Below, one piece after another: positions 1 to 8,685 of a DNA stretch of 64,000 bases (the first letter of the stretch is position 1; every line of letters begins with the position of its first letter). Under the pieces are notes generated by a model. The model made no database searches and was not told where the DNA came from. It worked only from the letters and a program-made list of their open reading frames with translations. The stretch is from positions 62,001 to 126,000 of the forward strand of contig NZ_LGDV01000107.1 of assembly GCF_001280015.1 (NCBI RefSeq), read 5' to 3'. This DNA is from Streptomyces sp. MMG1121 (GTDB lineage: Bacteria; Actinomycetota; Actinomycetes; Streptomycetales; Streptomycetaceae). A program made the translations under genes and the position numbers.

Positions 1-570
1 GCCGCCGACGGCGCCGAGGTCGAGGAGCTCGTGGGGCGCACCCGGCCCGACGTCGTCCTGATGGACATCCGCATGCCGTCGGTGGACGGGCTCACGGCGA
101 CCCGGCGGCTACGCGCGCGTGCTGACGCCCCGCAGGTCGTGGTGCTCACCACCTTCCACGCCGACGAACAGGTGCTGCACGCCCTGCGCGCGGGCGCCGC
201 CGGGTTCGTCCTGAAGGACACCTCGCCCGCCGAGATCGTCGACGCGGTACGCCGGGTCGCGGCCGGGGAACCGGTGCTGTCACCCGCCGTCACCCGTCAG
301 CTGATGCGGCACGCGGCCGGTACCGCCGCCGACTCCCGGCAGGCACGCGCGCGTGAGCGGCTCGCCGTGCTCAACGACCGCGAGCGGGAGGTCGCCGTCG
401 CCGTCGGCCGGGGCCTGGCCAACGCCCAGATCGCCGCCGAACTCTTCATGAGCGTGGCCACCGTCAAGACCCACGTCTCCCGCATCCTCGCCAAGCTCGA
501 CCTCAACAACCGGGTCCAGATCGCCCTGCTCGCCTACGACGCGGGACATCTCGACGAGGACGGGCACTAA
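1..570 (+). CDS. NarL/LuxR-family response regulator (5' end outside window)
   Basis: C-terminal part of a two-component response regulator that binds DNA after phosphorylation by a partner kinase. The frame is open from base 1, so the true start lies upstream. The phospho-acceptor Asp is in DVVLMDIRMP and the conserved Lys in FVLKDTSP, marking the second half of a REC domain. A LuxR helix-turn-helix follows (LNDREREVAVAVGRG ... ATVKTHVSRILAKLDL) and ends close to the stop. Usual family length is about 215-225 residues, so only about 30 residues are missing. A sensor kinase is expected just upstream but cannot be seen. Target genes are unknown. Confidence 0.93.
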   Translation, partial: AADGAEVEELVGRTRPDVVLMDIRMPSVDGLTATRRLRARADAPQVVVLTTFHADEQVLHALRAGAAGFVLKDTSPAEIVDAVRRVAAGEPVLSPAVTRQLMRHAAGTAADSRQARARERLAVLNDREREVAVAVGRGLANAQIAAELFMSVATVKTHVSRILAKLDLNNRVQIALLAYDAGHLDEDGH

Positions 571-641
571 AGGCCGTAGCCGGGCGTTGTCCCTGTACCG
601 GGAGAGCCCGGTGGGCCTCGGGGGAGTCCGGAAGGGGAGCG

Positions 642-1826
642 ATGGACAGGCAAGACGTGGTGGACCTGGGAGAGTTCGGGGACGAACTGCGCACGGACCC
701 GCATCCGGAGTACGCCCGGCTGCGCGAGCGGGGCCCGGTGCACCGCGTCCGGCTGCCGGGCTGGGCGGACGAGGCCTGGCTGATCGTCGGGTACGAGGAG
801 GCACGGGCGGCCCTCGCCGACCTCCGGCTGGCCAAGGACACCAGCAAGATCGGCGTGACCATCCTGGAGCAGGAGATGGTCGGCAAGCACCTGCTGGCCA
901 CCGACCCGCCGCAGCACACCCGTCTGCGCTCCCTGGTCACGCGCGCGTTCACGATGCGCCGGGTGGAGCAACTGCGCCCGCGGATCCAGCAGATCACCGA
1001 CGAGCTTCTCGACGAGATGCTCCCGGCGGGCCGCGGCGACCTCATCGGCTCCCTCGCCTACCCCTTGCCCATCACCGTCATCTGCGAGCTGCTCGGCGTC
1101 CCGGACATGGACCGCGAGGAGTTCCGCAAGCTGTCCACCGGGGTGGTCGCACCGGCCGATGAGCAGACGGCGAACGACGCGGTCGTCCGCCTCGGCGCGT
1201 ACCTCACCGACCTGATCGAGGACAAGCGCTGCTCCGGCCCCACCGACGACCTGCTCAGCGATCTGATCCGCACCACCGCAGAGGACGGCGACCGGCTCTC
1301 CGCGCAGGAACTGCGCGGCATGGCCTTCCTGCTGCTCGTCGCGGGCCACGAGACGACCGTCAACCTCATCGGCAACGGCGTCCACGCCCTTCTCGCCCAC
1401 CCCGGTCAACTGGCCGCCCTGCGCGCCGACATGAACCTCCTGGACGGCGCCGTCGAGGAGATGCTGCGCTACGAGGGCCCGGTGCACAGCGCCACGTACC
1501 GGTTCGCCGCCGAGCCCCTGGAGATCGCCGGCGCGGCGATCGAGAAGGGCGAGCACGTGGTGGTGAGCCTCACCGCCGCCCAGCGCGACGGCGACCGCTT
1601 CGGCGACCCGCACCGGTTCGACATCCACCGCGACACCCGCGGCCATCTCGCCTTCGGCCACGGCATCCATTTCTGCCTCGGCGCACCCCTGGCCCGTCTG
1701 GAGGGCCGCATCGCCGTCGGCACCCTCCTGCGCCGCGCCCCCGGCCTCGCGCTCGACGGCACACCGGGCGAGTGGCTGCCGGGCCTGCTGATGAGAGGGA
1801 TGCGGAGCCTGCCCGTGCGCTGGTGA
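642..1826 (+). CDS. Cytochrome P450
   Basis: Soluble bacterial P450 monooxygenase of 394 residues, normal length for the class. Visible signatures: I-helix oxygen-activation motif AGHETT near residues 234-239, the K-helix ExxR (EMLR), and the haem loop FGHGIHFCLG with the axial cysteine near residue 345. ATG start follows a purine-rich GGAAGGGGAG. No ferredoxin or reductase gene adjoins it, so electrons must come from elsewhere, unlike the P450 at 47800-49038. It lies 71 nt after the response regulator and converges on the dehydrogenase with a 13-nt gap. Substrate unknown. Confidence 0.95.
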   Translation: MDRQDVVDLGEFGDELRTDPHPEYARLRERGPVHRVRLPGWADEAWLIVGYEEARAALADLRLAKDTSKIGVTILEQEMVGKHLLATDPPQHTRLRSLVTRAFTMRRVEQLRPRIQQITDELLDEMLPAGRGDLIGSLAYPLPITVICELLGVPDMDREEFRKLSTGVVAPADEQTANDAVVRLGAYLTDLIEDKRCSGPTDDLLSDLIRTTAEDGDRLSAQELRGMAFLLLVAGHETTVNLIGNGVHALLAHPGQLAALRADMNLLDGAVEEMLRYEGPVHSATYRFAAEPLEIAGAAIEKGEHVVVSLTAAQRDGDRFGDPHRFDIHRDTRGHLAFGHGIHFCLGAPLARLEGRIAVGTLLRRAPGLALDGTPGEWLPGLLMRGMRSLPVRW

Positions 1827-1839
1827 GCGACCCCGGGCA

Positions 1840-2862
1840 TCAGCCGTACGAGGGCTGCACCCGGTCCGGGATCTCCGTGAGCCGTACCGGCCGGCGCTCC
1901 CGCCGGGAGACCTCGCAGGCCTCGGCGATCCGCAGCGCCTGCAGGGCCTCGTGGCCGTCGCACGGGTTGGGCCGCTCGCCGCGCACCACCTCGACGAAGG
2001 CGTTCAGCTCGGCCTCGTAGGCGGGCCCGAACCGCTCCAGGAAGCCCGTCCACGGCCGGAGGGCGGGCGGTGGCCCGGTCGGCTCGGTGGACGCCACCGG
2101 CGTACGGTCGTCCAGGCCCACCACGACCGTGTCCCGCTCCCCGGCCAGCTCCATGCGGACGTCGTAGCCGGCGCCGTTCAGCCGGGTCGCGGTCGCCGTG
2201 GCCAGCGTTCCGTCCTCCAGGGTGAGCAGGGCCGCACCGGTGTCCACGTCGCCGGCCTCGCGGAACATCGCGGGCCCGGCGTCCGAGCCGGTGGCGTACA
2301 CGTCCACCACCTCACGGCCCGTCACCCAGCGCAGCACGTCGATGTCGTGGATCAGCGTGTCCCGGAACAGCCCGCCGGACAGCGGCAGCCACTCGGCCGG
2401 CGGAGGGGACTGGTCGCAGGTCATCGCCCGTACGGTGTGCAGCCGCCCGAGCCGCCCCGAGCGCACCGCCTCCCGGGCGCCGGCGTACCCGGTGTCGAAG
2501 CGCCGCTGGAACCCCATCTGCAGGATCGTGTCGGCCGTCTCCACCTCGGTGAGCGCGTGCAGCGTGCCGGGCAGGTCGAGCGCGATCGGCTTCTCGCAGA
2601 AGACCGGCAGACCCGAGCGGGCCGCCCGGCCGATCAGTTCGGCGTGCGCCGCCGTCGCGGTGGTGATCACCACCGCGTCCACGCCCCAGGTGAAGATCTC
2701 GTCCACTCCCGGCGCCGCCGTCTCGCCCAGCCGGTACGCCAGTTCCTGCGCCCGCGCCGGATCCACGTCCGTCAGGATCAGCGAGCCGACCTCGCGATGG
2801 CGGCTGAGCGTTCTCGCGTGAAGGGTGCCGATGCGGCCCGTACCGATGACCCCGATGCGCAT
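1840..2862 (-). CDS. Gfo/Idh/MocA-family NAD(P)-dependent dehydrogenase, inositol 2-dehydrogenase-like
   Basis: Oxidises a sugar or polyol with NAD(P). The start is placed at the ATG giving MRIGVIGTGRIG, because the Rossmann GxGxxG must be N-terminal; 22 codons open upstream of it run into the operator region. The EKP motif of the family (VFCEKPIALD) holds the catalytic Lys, and a TCDQSPPP... IHDIDVLRW segment carries the usual active-site Asp/His residues. About 340 residues, typical of IolG-type enzymes. Divergent from the GntR gene across a palindromic operator, so probably co-regulated with the transporter at 3908-6737. Exact substrate (myo-inositol or another sugar) is inference. Confidence 0.9.
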   Translation of the reverse strand: MRIGVIGTGRIGTLHARTLSRHREVGSLILTDVDPARAQELAYRLGETAAPGVDEIFTWGVDAVVITTATAAHAELIGRAARSGLPVFCEKPIALDLPGTLHALTEVETADTILQMGFQRRFDTGYAGAREAVRSGRLGRLHTVRAMTCDQSPPPAEWLPLSGGLFRDTLIHDIDVLRWVTGREVVDVYATGSDAGPAMFREAGDVDTGAALLTLEDGTLATATATRLNGAGYDVRMELAGERDTVVVGLDDRTPVASTEPTGPPPALRPWTGFLERFGPAYEAELNAFVEVVRGERPNPCDGHEALQALRIAEACEVSRRERRPVRLTEIPDRVQPSYG

Positions 2863-2903
2863 GGAATCAAAGTGAGGGTGGATCCCGTGCGCTGTCAATG
2901 CAT

Positions 2904-2916
2904 ATGTCCGGACAAT
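2904..2916. promoter_or_regulatory. GntR operator copy 1
   Basis: ATGTCCGGACAAT, whose core TGTCCGGACA is a perfect 10-bp palindrome. It lies between the divergent dehydrogenase and GntR genes. The identical 13-mer recurs at 3754-3766, upstream of the ABC transporter. Position and duplication point to the binding site of the GntR repressor encoded between them. Confidence 0.75.
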
Positions 2917-2965
2917 CGGACTACACAACTTCCCGTCAACCCGTCACGCGACTACGCTCGGGCCC

Positions 2966-3730
2966 GTGCCGAAACCTGATGTGGACCCGACCGTCGCGCT
3001 CGACCTCCGTGTGGACCGCAGTTCGCCGGTGCCGTTGTACTTCCAGCTCTCCCAGCAGCTGGAGGCCGCGATCGAGCACGGCAGCCTCACCCCGGGCAGC
3101 CTGCTCGGCAACGAGATCGAGCTGGCCGCGCGGCTCGGCCTGTCCCGGCCGACCGTCCGCCAGGCCATCCAGTCCCTGGTCGACAAGGGGCTCCTCGTGC
3201 GCCGCCGGGGCGTCGGCACGCAGGTCGTGCACAGCCAGGTCAAGCGCCCGCTGGAGCTGAGCAGCCTCTACGACGACCTGGAGGCGGCCGGCCAGCGGCC
3301 CGCTACCAAGGTCCTGGTCAACACCGTCGTGCCGGCCTCCGCCGCGGTCGCGGCCACGCTCGGCGTCGTCGAGGGCAGCGATGTGCACCGCATCGAACGG
3401 CTGCGCCTCGCGCACGGCGAACCGATGGCGTACCTGGTCAACCACCTCCCGCCGGGTCTGCTCGACCTGGACACCGGCCAGCTGGAGGCCACCGGCCTGT
3501 ACCGGCTGATGCGTTCCGCCGGGATCACCCTGCACAGCGCCCGCCAGTCCATCGGGGCCCGCGGTGCCACGGCCGCCGAGGCCGAGCGGCTCGCCGAGGC
3601 CGAGGGTGCCCCGCTGCTCACCATGCAGCGCACCACCTTCGACGACACCGGCCGCGCGGTCGAGTTCGGCGATCACACCTACCGTCCGAGCCGCTACTCC
3701 TTCGAGTTCCAGCTGCTCGTACGTCCCTGA
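2966..3730 (+). CDS. GntR/HutC-family transcriptional regulator (UTRA domain)
   Basis: Ligand-controlled repressor, 254 residues. N-terminal winged helix (about residues 18-85: PLYFQLSQQLEAAIEHG ... LGLSRPTVRQAIQSLVDKG) followed by a UTRA effector domain (about 95-250). GTG start, with MPKPDVD as first residues. It is flanked by two identical copies of ATGTCCGGACAAT, one before it (shared with the divergent dehydrogenase) and one after it before the binding-protein gene. This layout fits repression of the dehydrogenase, itself and the transporter until a sugar or sugar phosphate is present. Confidence 0.93.
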   Translation: MPKPDVDPTVALDLRVDRSSPVPLYFQLSQQLEAAIEHGSLTPGSLLGNEIELAARLGLSRPTVRQAIQSLVDKGLLVRRRGVGTQVVHSQVKRPLELSSLYDDLEAAGQRPATKVLVNTVVPASAAVAATLGVVEGSDVHRIERLRLAHGEPMAYLVNHLPPGLLDLDTGQLEATGLYRLMRSAGITLHSARQSIGARGATAAEAERLAEAEGAPLLTMQRTTFDDTGRAVEFGDHTYRPSRYSFEFQLLVRP

Positions 3731-3753
3731 TCCCCGGGGCCGAGTTCGTCGCA

Positions 3754-3766
3754 ATGTCCGGACAAT
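3754..3766. promoter_or_regulatory. GntR operator copy 2
   Basis: Second exact copy of ATGTCCGGACAAT, 24 nt after the GntR stop and about 140 nt before the GTG of the sugar-binding protein. It probably overlaps the transporter promoter. Confidence 0.72.
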
Positions 3767-3907
3767 ACGACCCGTAGCCTCGCCCCGGCTGTGTCATGAG
3801 TGTTCACCGTGTTCGATACTGGAGTTTTTGGGGCCGCCGAGATGATCGGCGGCCCCACGTCCGCAGGAACACAGGACGCACGCACACAGCAAGAAGGGCA
3901 CGGCCTC

Positions 3908-4912
3908 GTGGCACGGTTTCGGACCTGGGTAGGCATCGCGGTGGCGGGGGCGTTGAGCATCTCCCTCGCCGGATGCAGCAGCACCGGCGGCAAACGGGCC
4001 GAGGACGCCCGCAAGGCCGCCGCGGCCCAGGGCAGGGCGGCGGTGAACACCCCGCGCTGGACCTTCGCGATGATCACCCACTCGGGCGACGGCGACACCT
4101 TCTGGGACATCGTGCAGAGCGGCGCCAAGCAGGCCGCCGTCAAGGACAACATCAACTTCCTGTACTCGCACGACGACGACGCCCAGCAGCAGGCCCAGCT
4201 GGTCGACGCGGCGGTGGACAAGAAGGTCGACGGCATCATCGTCACCCTCGCCAAGCCGGACGCCATGAAGGCCGCAGTGGCCCGCGCCGAGAAGGCCGGC
4301 ATCCCGGTGATCACGGTGAACTCCGGCTCCGCGGAGTCCAAGGCCTTCGGCGCCCTCGCCCACGTCGGCCAGGACGAGACCGTCGCCGGCGAGGCCGTCG
4401 GCGACGAGCTGAACAAGCGCGGGAAGAAGAAGGCCCTGTGCGTGCTGCACGAGCAGGGCAACGTCGGCCACGAGCAGCGCTGTGACGGCGTCGCCAAGAC
4501 CTTCCACGGCACGCTCCAGAAGCTCTACGTCAACGGCACCAACATGCCCGACGTGCAGTCCGCGATCGAGGCCAAGCTCCAGGCGGACACGTCCCTCGAC
4601 GCCGTCGTCACCCTCGGCGCGCCGTACGCCGACACCGCGGTGAAGGCGAAGAACGACGCGGGCAGCAAGGCCGAGATCGACACCTTCGACCTCAACGCCA
4701 AGGTCGCGGCCGAGCTGACGGACGGCACCCTCGGCTTCGCCGTGGACCAGCAGCCGTACCTCCAGGGCTACCAGGCCGTCGACCTGCTGTGGCTGTACAA
4801 GTACAACGCCGATGTCCTCGGCGGCGGCAAGCCGGTGCTGACCGGCCCGCAGATCATCACCAAGGACCAGGCGTCCGCGCTGGCCGAGTACACCGAGCGG
4901 GGCACCCGATGA
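3908..4912 (+). CDS. CUT2 sugar ABC transporter, substrate-binding lipoprotein
   Basis: Extracytoplasmic binding protein of the RbsB/FrcB type, 334 residues from the GTG chosen here. The start is fixed by the signal peptide: MVARFRTWVGIAVAGALSIS then lipobox LAGC, so the mature protein is lipid-anchored. AAGAAGGG precedes it at suitable spacing; an upstream in-frame start at 3800 would put 36 residues before the signal and overlap the regulatory region. The mature part has the periplasmic-binding-protein type I fold (WTFAMITHSGDGDTFWD; KKVDGIIVTLAKP; DAVVTLGAP; TLGFAVDQQPYLQGYQA). First gene of a probable operon with 4-nt overlaps to the permease and then the ATPase. Confidence 0.93.
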   Translation: MARFRTWVGIAVAGALSISLAGCSSTGGKRAEDARKAAAAQGRAAVNTPRWTFAMITHSGDGDTFWDIVQSGAKQAAVKDNINFLYSHDDDAQQQAQLVDAAVDKKVDGIIVTLAKPDAMKAAVARAEKAGIPVITVNSGSAESKAFGALAHVGQDETVAGEAVGDELNKRGKKKALCVLHEQGNVGHEQRCDGVAKTFHGTLQKLYVNGTNMPDVQSAIEAKLQADTSLDAVVTLGAPYADTAVKAKNDAGSKAEIDTFDLNAKVAAELTDGTLGFAVDQQPYLQGYQAVDLLWLYKYNADVLGGGKPVLTGPQIITKDQASALAEYTERGTR

Positions 4913-5949
4913 GCACGACGGTCCCGAAGACGGCTGATGAAAGGATTCTGCAGACCTCGCCGCTGAAGAAGCTCCTCGCCCGGCCGGAACTGGGCTCGGT
5001 CGTCGGCGCGCTCGCCGTCTTCGTCTTCTTCGCCTTCACCGCCGGCGGCTTCCTGCACGCCGCCAGCCTCAGCACGGTCCTGTACGCCTCCTCGACCATC
5101 GGCATCATGGCCGTGCCGGTGGCGCTGCTGATGATCGGCGGCGAGTTCGACCTGTCGGCCGGCGTCCTGGTGACGTCCTCGGCGCTGGTCTCCTCGATGT
5201 TCAGCTACCAGATGACGGCGAACACCTGGGTCGGCGTGGGGGTGTCCCTGCTGGTCACCCTGGCCATCGGCGCCTTCAACGGCTTCATGCTCACCCGTAC
5301 CAAGCTGCCCAGCTTCATCATCACGCTCGGCACCTTCCTGATGCTGACCGGCATGAACCTCGGCCTCACCAAGCTGATCGACGGCACGGTCTCCACCAAG
5401 ACCATCGCCGACATGGAGGGCTTCCCCAGCGCCCGCGACGTGTTCGCCTCGACCCTCACGGTCGGCGGCGTCGACTTCAAGGTCACGATCCTGTGGTGGC
5501 TGGGCCTGGTCGCCCTCGCCTCCTGGATCCTGCTGCGCACCCGCGCCGGCAACTGGATCTTCGCCGTCGGCGGCAACCAGGACGCGGCCCGCGCGGTGGG
5601 CGTCCCGGTCGCCAAGACCAAGATCAGCCTCTACATGGGAGTGGCGTTCGGCGCCTGGATCTCCGGCCAGCACCTGCTCTTCTCGTTCGACTCCGTCCAG
5701 TCCGGCGAGGGCGTCGGCAACGAGCTGATCTACATCATCGCGGCCGTCATCGGCGGCTGCCTGATCACGGGAGGCTACGGCAGCGCCGTCGGCTCGGCGG
5801 TGGGTGCGCTCCTGTTCGGCATGACCAGCAAGGGCATCGTCTTCGCCGAGTGGAACCCGGACTGGTTCAAGTTCTTCCTCGGAGCGATGCTGCTCCTCGC
5901 GACCCTTCTCAACACCTGGGTCCGCAAACGCGCGGAGGCGACGACATGA
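4909..5949 (+). CDS. CUT2 sugar ABC transporter, permease
   Basis: Inner-membrane permease of the RbsC/FrcC family, 346 residues with about 8-10 hydrophobic segments. ATG overlaps the stop of the binding protein (ATGA). Family signatures include [12 protein letters not shown] near the third segment and [16 protein letters not shown], the EAA-like cytoplasmic loop that contacts the ATPase. A C-terminal VRKRAEATT tail precedes the next overlapping start. Works with the neighbouring binding protein and ATPase to import a sugar or polyol. Confidence 0.94.
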   Translation: MSTTVPKTADERILQTSPLKKLLARPELGSVVGALAVFVFFAFTAGGFLHAASLSTVLYASSTIGIMAVPVALLMIGGEFDLSAGVLVTSSALVSSMFSYQMTANTWVGVGVSLLVTLAIGAFNGFMLTRTKLPSFIITLGTFLMLTGMNLGLTKLIDGTVSTKTIADMEGFPSARDVFASTLTVGGVDFKVTILWWLGLVALASWILLRTRAGNWIFAVGGNQDAARAVGVPVAKTKISLYMGVAFGAWISGQHLLFSFDSVQSGEGVGNELIYIIAAVIGGCLITGGYGSAVGSAVGALLFGMTSKGIVFAEWNPDWFKFFLGAMLLLATLLNTWVRKRAEATT

Positions 5950-6737
5950 CCGAGACCACCGAGCGCACGCCGCTGGTCGAGCTGACCGACGTGGCCAAGC
6001 AGTACGGCAACGTCCGCGCCCTGGAGGGCGTCTGCCTGGAGGTCCACGCGGGCGAGATCACCTGCGTCCTCGGCGACAACGGCGCGGGCAAGTCGACCCT
6101 GATCAAGATGATCGCGGGCCTGCACCGCCACGACGCCGGAACCCTGCGGATCGAGGGCGAGGAGGCTCGCCTGTCCTCCCCGCGCGAGGCCCTGGACCGG
6201 GGCATCGCCACGGTCTACCAGGACCTGGCCGTCGTCCCGCTGATGCCGGTCTGGCGCAACTTCTTCCTGGGCTCCGAGCCCCGCAAGGGCGCCGGCCCCT
6301 TCAAGCGCCTGGACACCGACTTCATGCGCCGCACCACCCGCGAGGCCCTGCTGCGCATGGGCATCGACCTCCGGGACGTCGACCAGCCCATCGGCACCCT
6401 CTCCGGCGGCGAACGCCAGTGCGTGGCGATCGCCCGGGCGGTCCATTTCGGTGCGAAGGTCCTGGTCCTCGACGAGCCGACGGCAGCACTGGGTGTGAAG
6501 CAGTCCGGTGTGGTCCTCAAATATGTGGCCGCGGCACGGGACGAGGGCCTGGGTGTCGTGTTGATCACCCACAACCCGCATCACGCGTACCTGGTGGGTG
6601 ACCGCTTCGTCCTGCTCCGCCGCGGCACGATGGTGGGCAATTACACACGCGACGAGATCACACTGGACGAACTGACGCAGCAGATGGCGGGCGGATCCGA
6701 CCTGGACGCACTGCGCCACGAACTGCAGCGTGGTTAG
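5946..6737 (+). CDS. CUT2 sugar ABC transporter, single-domain ATPase
   Basis: ATP-binding subunit of 263 residues. Walker [10 protein letters not shown], signature LSGGERQ, Walker [12 protein letters not shown] and the H-loop HNPHH are all present once. Many CUT2 ATPases are tandem fusions of about 500 residues; this is the shorter FrcA-like form, which must dimerise. The start is the ATG overlapping the permease stop. Followed after 128 nt by the ROK kinase. Confidence 0.93.
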   Translation: MTETTERTPLVELTDVAKQYGNVRALEGVCLEVHAGEITCVLGDNGAGKSTLIKMIAGLHRHDAGTLRIEGEEARLSSPREALDRGIATVYQDLAVVPLMPVWRNFFLGSEPRKGAGPFKRLDTDFMRRTTREALLRMGIDLRDVDQPIGTLSGGERQCVAIARAVHFGAKVLVLDEPTAALGVKQSGVVLKYVAAARDEGLGVVLITHNPHHAYLVGDRFVLLRRGTMVGNYTRDEITLDELTQQMAGGSDLDALRHELQRG

Positions 6738-6865
6738 GGGGTGCGGGGCTGTGCCGACGTGCGGTCCGCCCACGTGGGCGTGATCCACCACGACGCATCC
6801 CCGGCCCCGCCCCTCTCCCGCCCCGTACGGCACCCATACCCACGGTGAGGCAGAATCGACGAACG

Positions 6866-8011
6866 ATGAGCACCTACCGCGACCTCACCGCCCCCATAGG
6901 CTCCCGCCGAGCCCCGGTCCTGCGCACCGTGGGCACACGAGAGCGCCGCTCCCACCTGACCGCACCCCGTGTGCCGACGGTCGGCATCGACATCGGCGGC
7001 ACCAAGGTCATGGCGGGCGTCGTGGACGCCGACGGCAACATCCTGGAGAAGCTCCGCACGGAGACCCCGGACAAGTCCAAGAGCCCCAAGGTCGTCGAGG
7101 ACACCATCGTCGAACTGGTCCTGGACCTGTCCGACCGGCACGACGTGCACGCGGTCGGCATCGGCGCCGCCGGCTGGGTCGACGCGGAGCGCAACCGCGT
7201 CCTGTTCGCCCCGCACCTGTCCTGGCGCAACGAACCGCTGCGCGACCGGCTGAGCGGCCGCCTCTCCGTGCCGGTCCTCGTGGACAACGACGCCAACACC
7301 GCCGCCTGGGCGGAGTGGCGCTTCGGTGCCGGCCGCGGCGAGGACCACCTCGTCATGATCACGCTCGGCACCGGCATCGGCGGCGCCATCCTGGAGGACG
7401 GCCAGGTCAAGCGCGGCAAGTACGGCGTCGCGGGTGAGTTCGGCCATATGCAGGTCGTGCCCGGCGGCCACCGCTGCCCGTGCGGCAACCGCGGCTGCTG
7501 GGAGCAGTACAGCTCCGGCAACGCGCTCGTGCGCGAGGCCAAGGAGCTGGCCGCCGCCGACTCCCCGGTGGCGTACGGGATCATCGAGCACGTCAAGGGC
7601 AACATCGACGAGATCTCCGGCCCGATGATCACCGAGCTGGCCCGCGACGGCGACGCCATGTGCGTCGAACTGCTCCAGGACATCGGCCAGTGGCTCGGCG
7701 TAGGCATCGCCAACCTCGCCGCCGCCCTCGACCCCTCCTGCTTCGTGATCGGCGGCGGGGTCTCGGCCGCCGACGACCTGCTCATCGGCCCGGCCCGGGA
7801 CGCCTTCAAGCGCCACCTCACCGGCCGCGGCTACCGCCCCGAGGCCCGCATCACCCGCGCCCAGCTCGGCCCCGAAGCCGGCATGGTCGGCGCCGCCGAC
7901 CTGGCCCGGCTGGTCGCCCGCCGGTTCCGCCGCGCCAAGCGCCGCCGGGTGGAGCGCTACGAACGGTACGAGCGCTACGCCCAGGCCCGTCGCGATCGGG
8001 ACACCGCATGA
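6866..8011 (+). CDS. ROK-family sugar kinase (glucokinase-like)
   Basis: Cytoplasmic kinase of the ROK family, 381 residues from the ATG chosen (an in-frame GTG lies 21 nt upstream). The ATP-binding DIGGTK is at about residue 46 and the zinc motif CPCGNRGCWEQ shows the CxCGxxGCxE pattern. GTGIGGAI and IGGGVS are the phosphate and adenosine loops. A basic C-terminal tail (RRFRRAKRRRVERYERYERY) is unusual for the family. Position after the ABC transporter suggests it phosphorylates the imported sugar, though it could also be a general glucokinase. Confidence 0.92.
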   Translation: MSTYRDLTAPIGSRRAPVLRTVGTRERRSHLTAPRVPTVGIDIGGTKVMAGVVDADGNILEKLRTETPDKSKSPKVVEDTIVELVLDLSDRHDVHAVGIGAAGWVDAERNRVLFAPHLSWRNEPLRDRLSGRLSVPVLVDNDANTAAWAEWRFGAGRGEDHLVMITLGTGIGGAILEDGQVKRGKYGVAGEFGHMQVVPGGHRCPCGNRGCWEQYSSGNALVREAKELAAADSPVAYGIIEHVKGNIDEISGPMITELARDGDAMCVELLQDIGQWLGVGIANLAAALDPSCFVIGGGVSAADDLLIGPARDAFKRHLTGRGYRPEARITRAQLGPEAGMVGAADLARLVARRFRRAKRRRVERYERYERYAQARRDRDTA

Positions 8012-8589
8012 CCGCGTCGCTGCCCCGCCAGGCCGCCCCGCCGGACGAGCCGCGCCGGCCCGCCGAGAACCCGCGGCACAAGGCCAGACGCCGGGCCCTG
8101 ACACTGCTGATCATCGGCCTGCTCATCGGCGTCCCGGCCGGCTACCTGGTGATCTCCGCCAACCAGAGCCGCAACAGCGGCAAGGACAAGGAGGCCAAGT
8201 ACGCGGCGACCGGCCTCACCCCGGGCTTTCCGTCGAAGGTGCAGCGCCGCCTCTACCAGGTGCCCGTTCCGCGCCCCGCCGACTCCATCGCCTCCTACGA
8301 GACGAACAACTGGAAGACCAGCCGCCTCTACGTGCAGTTCCGCACCAACGCGGCCGGCCTGGACGCATTCCTGCAGTCCATGGGGGCACGCCGGGACGAG
8401 CTGAAGAAGGGCGACGTCGCCGTCGGCGCCCGCGACCAGAAGGTCAGCGGCTGGCAGTTCACCGGTACCGGCCCCTGGTGGGGCCTCACGCACACGCAGA
8501 AGAACCCGGCGCCCACCCAGGACGTGGTCGTGAACATGTCCGACCCCAGCAGTCCGATGGTGTACGTCGTCTCGCGCACGGTGCCGTAG
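8008..8589 (+). CDS. Hypothetical single-pass membrane protein
   Basis: 193 residues, start overlapping the ROK kinase stop by 4 nt, so probably co-translated. A basic, proline-rich N-terminus is followed by one hydrophobic helix (about residues 30-50, LTLLIIGLLIGVPAGYLVI) and an extracytoplasmic domain with YVQFRTNAAGLDAFLQSMG and TGTGPWWGLTHTQ. The gene is well formed but I do not recognise the family. Confidence 0.8.
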   Translation: MTASLPRQAAPPDEPRRPAENPRHKARRRALTLLIIGLLIGVPAGYLVISANQSRNSGKDKEAKYAATGLTPGFPSKVQRRLYQVPVPRPADSIASYETNNWKTSRLYVQFRTNAAGLDAFLQSMGARRDELKKGDVAVGARDQKVSGWQFTGTGPWWGLTHTQKNPAPTQDVVVNMSDPSSPMVYVVSRTVP

Positions 8590-8685
8590 CCCCGGCCCCG
8601 GCCGGTGTCCGGGACCGATTGTCAGACCCCGCCCGTACAGTCGAAGACGTCTGATCCGGCACACGGGCGGGAGGTGGCAGGACGT

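Noticed and set aside
5946..6737. The short ABC ATPase as a truncated gene.
   Set aside because: It has all nucleotide-binding motifs, a natural stop and the length of FrcA-like subunits, so it is complete.
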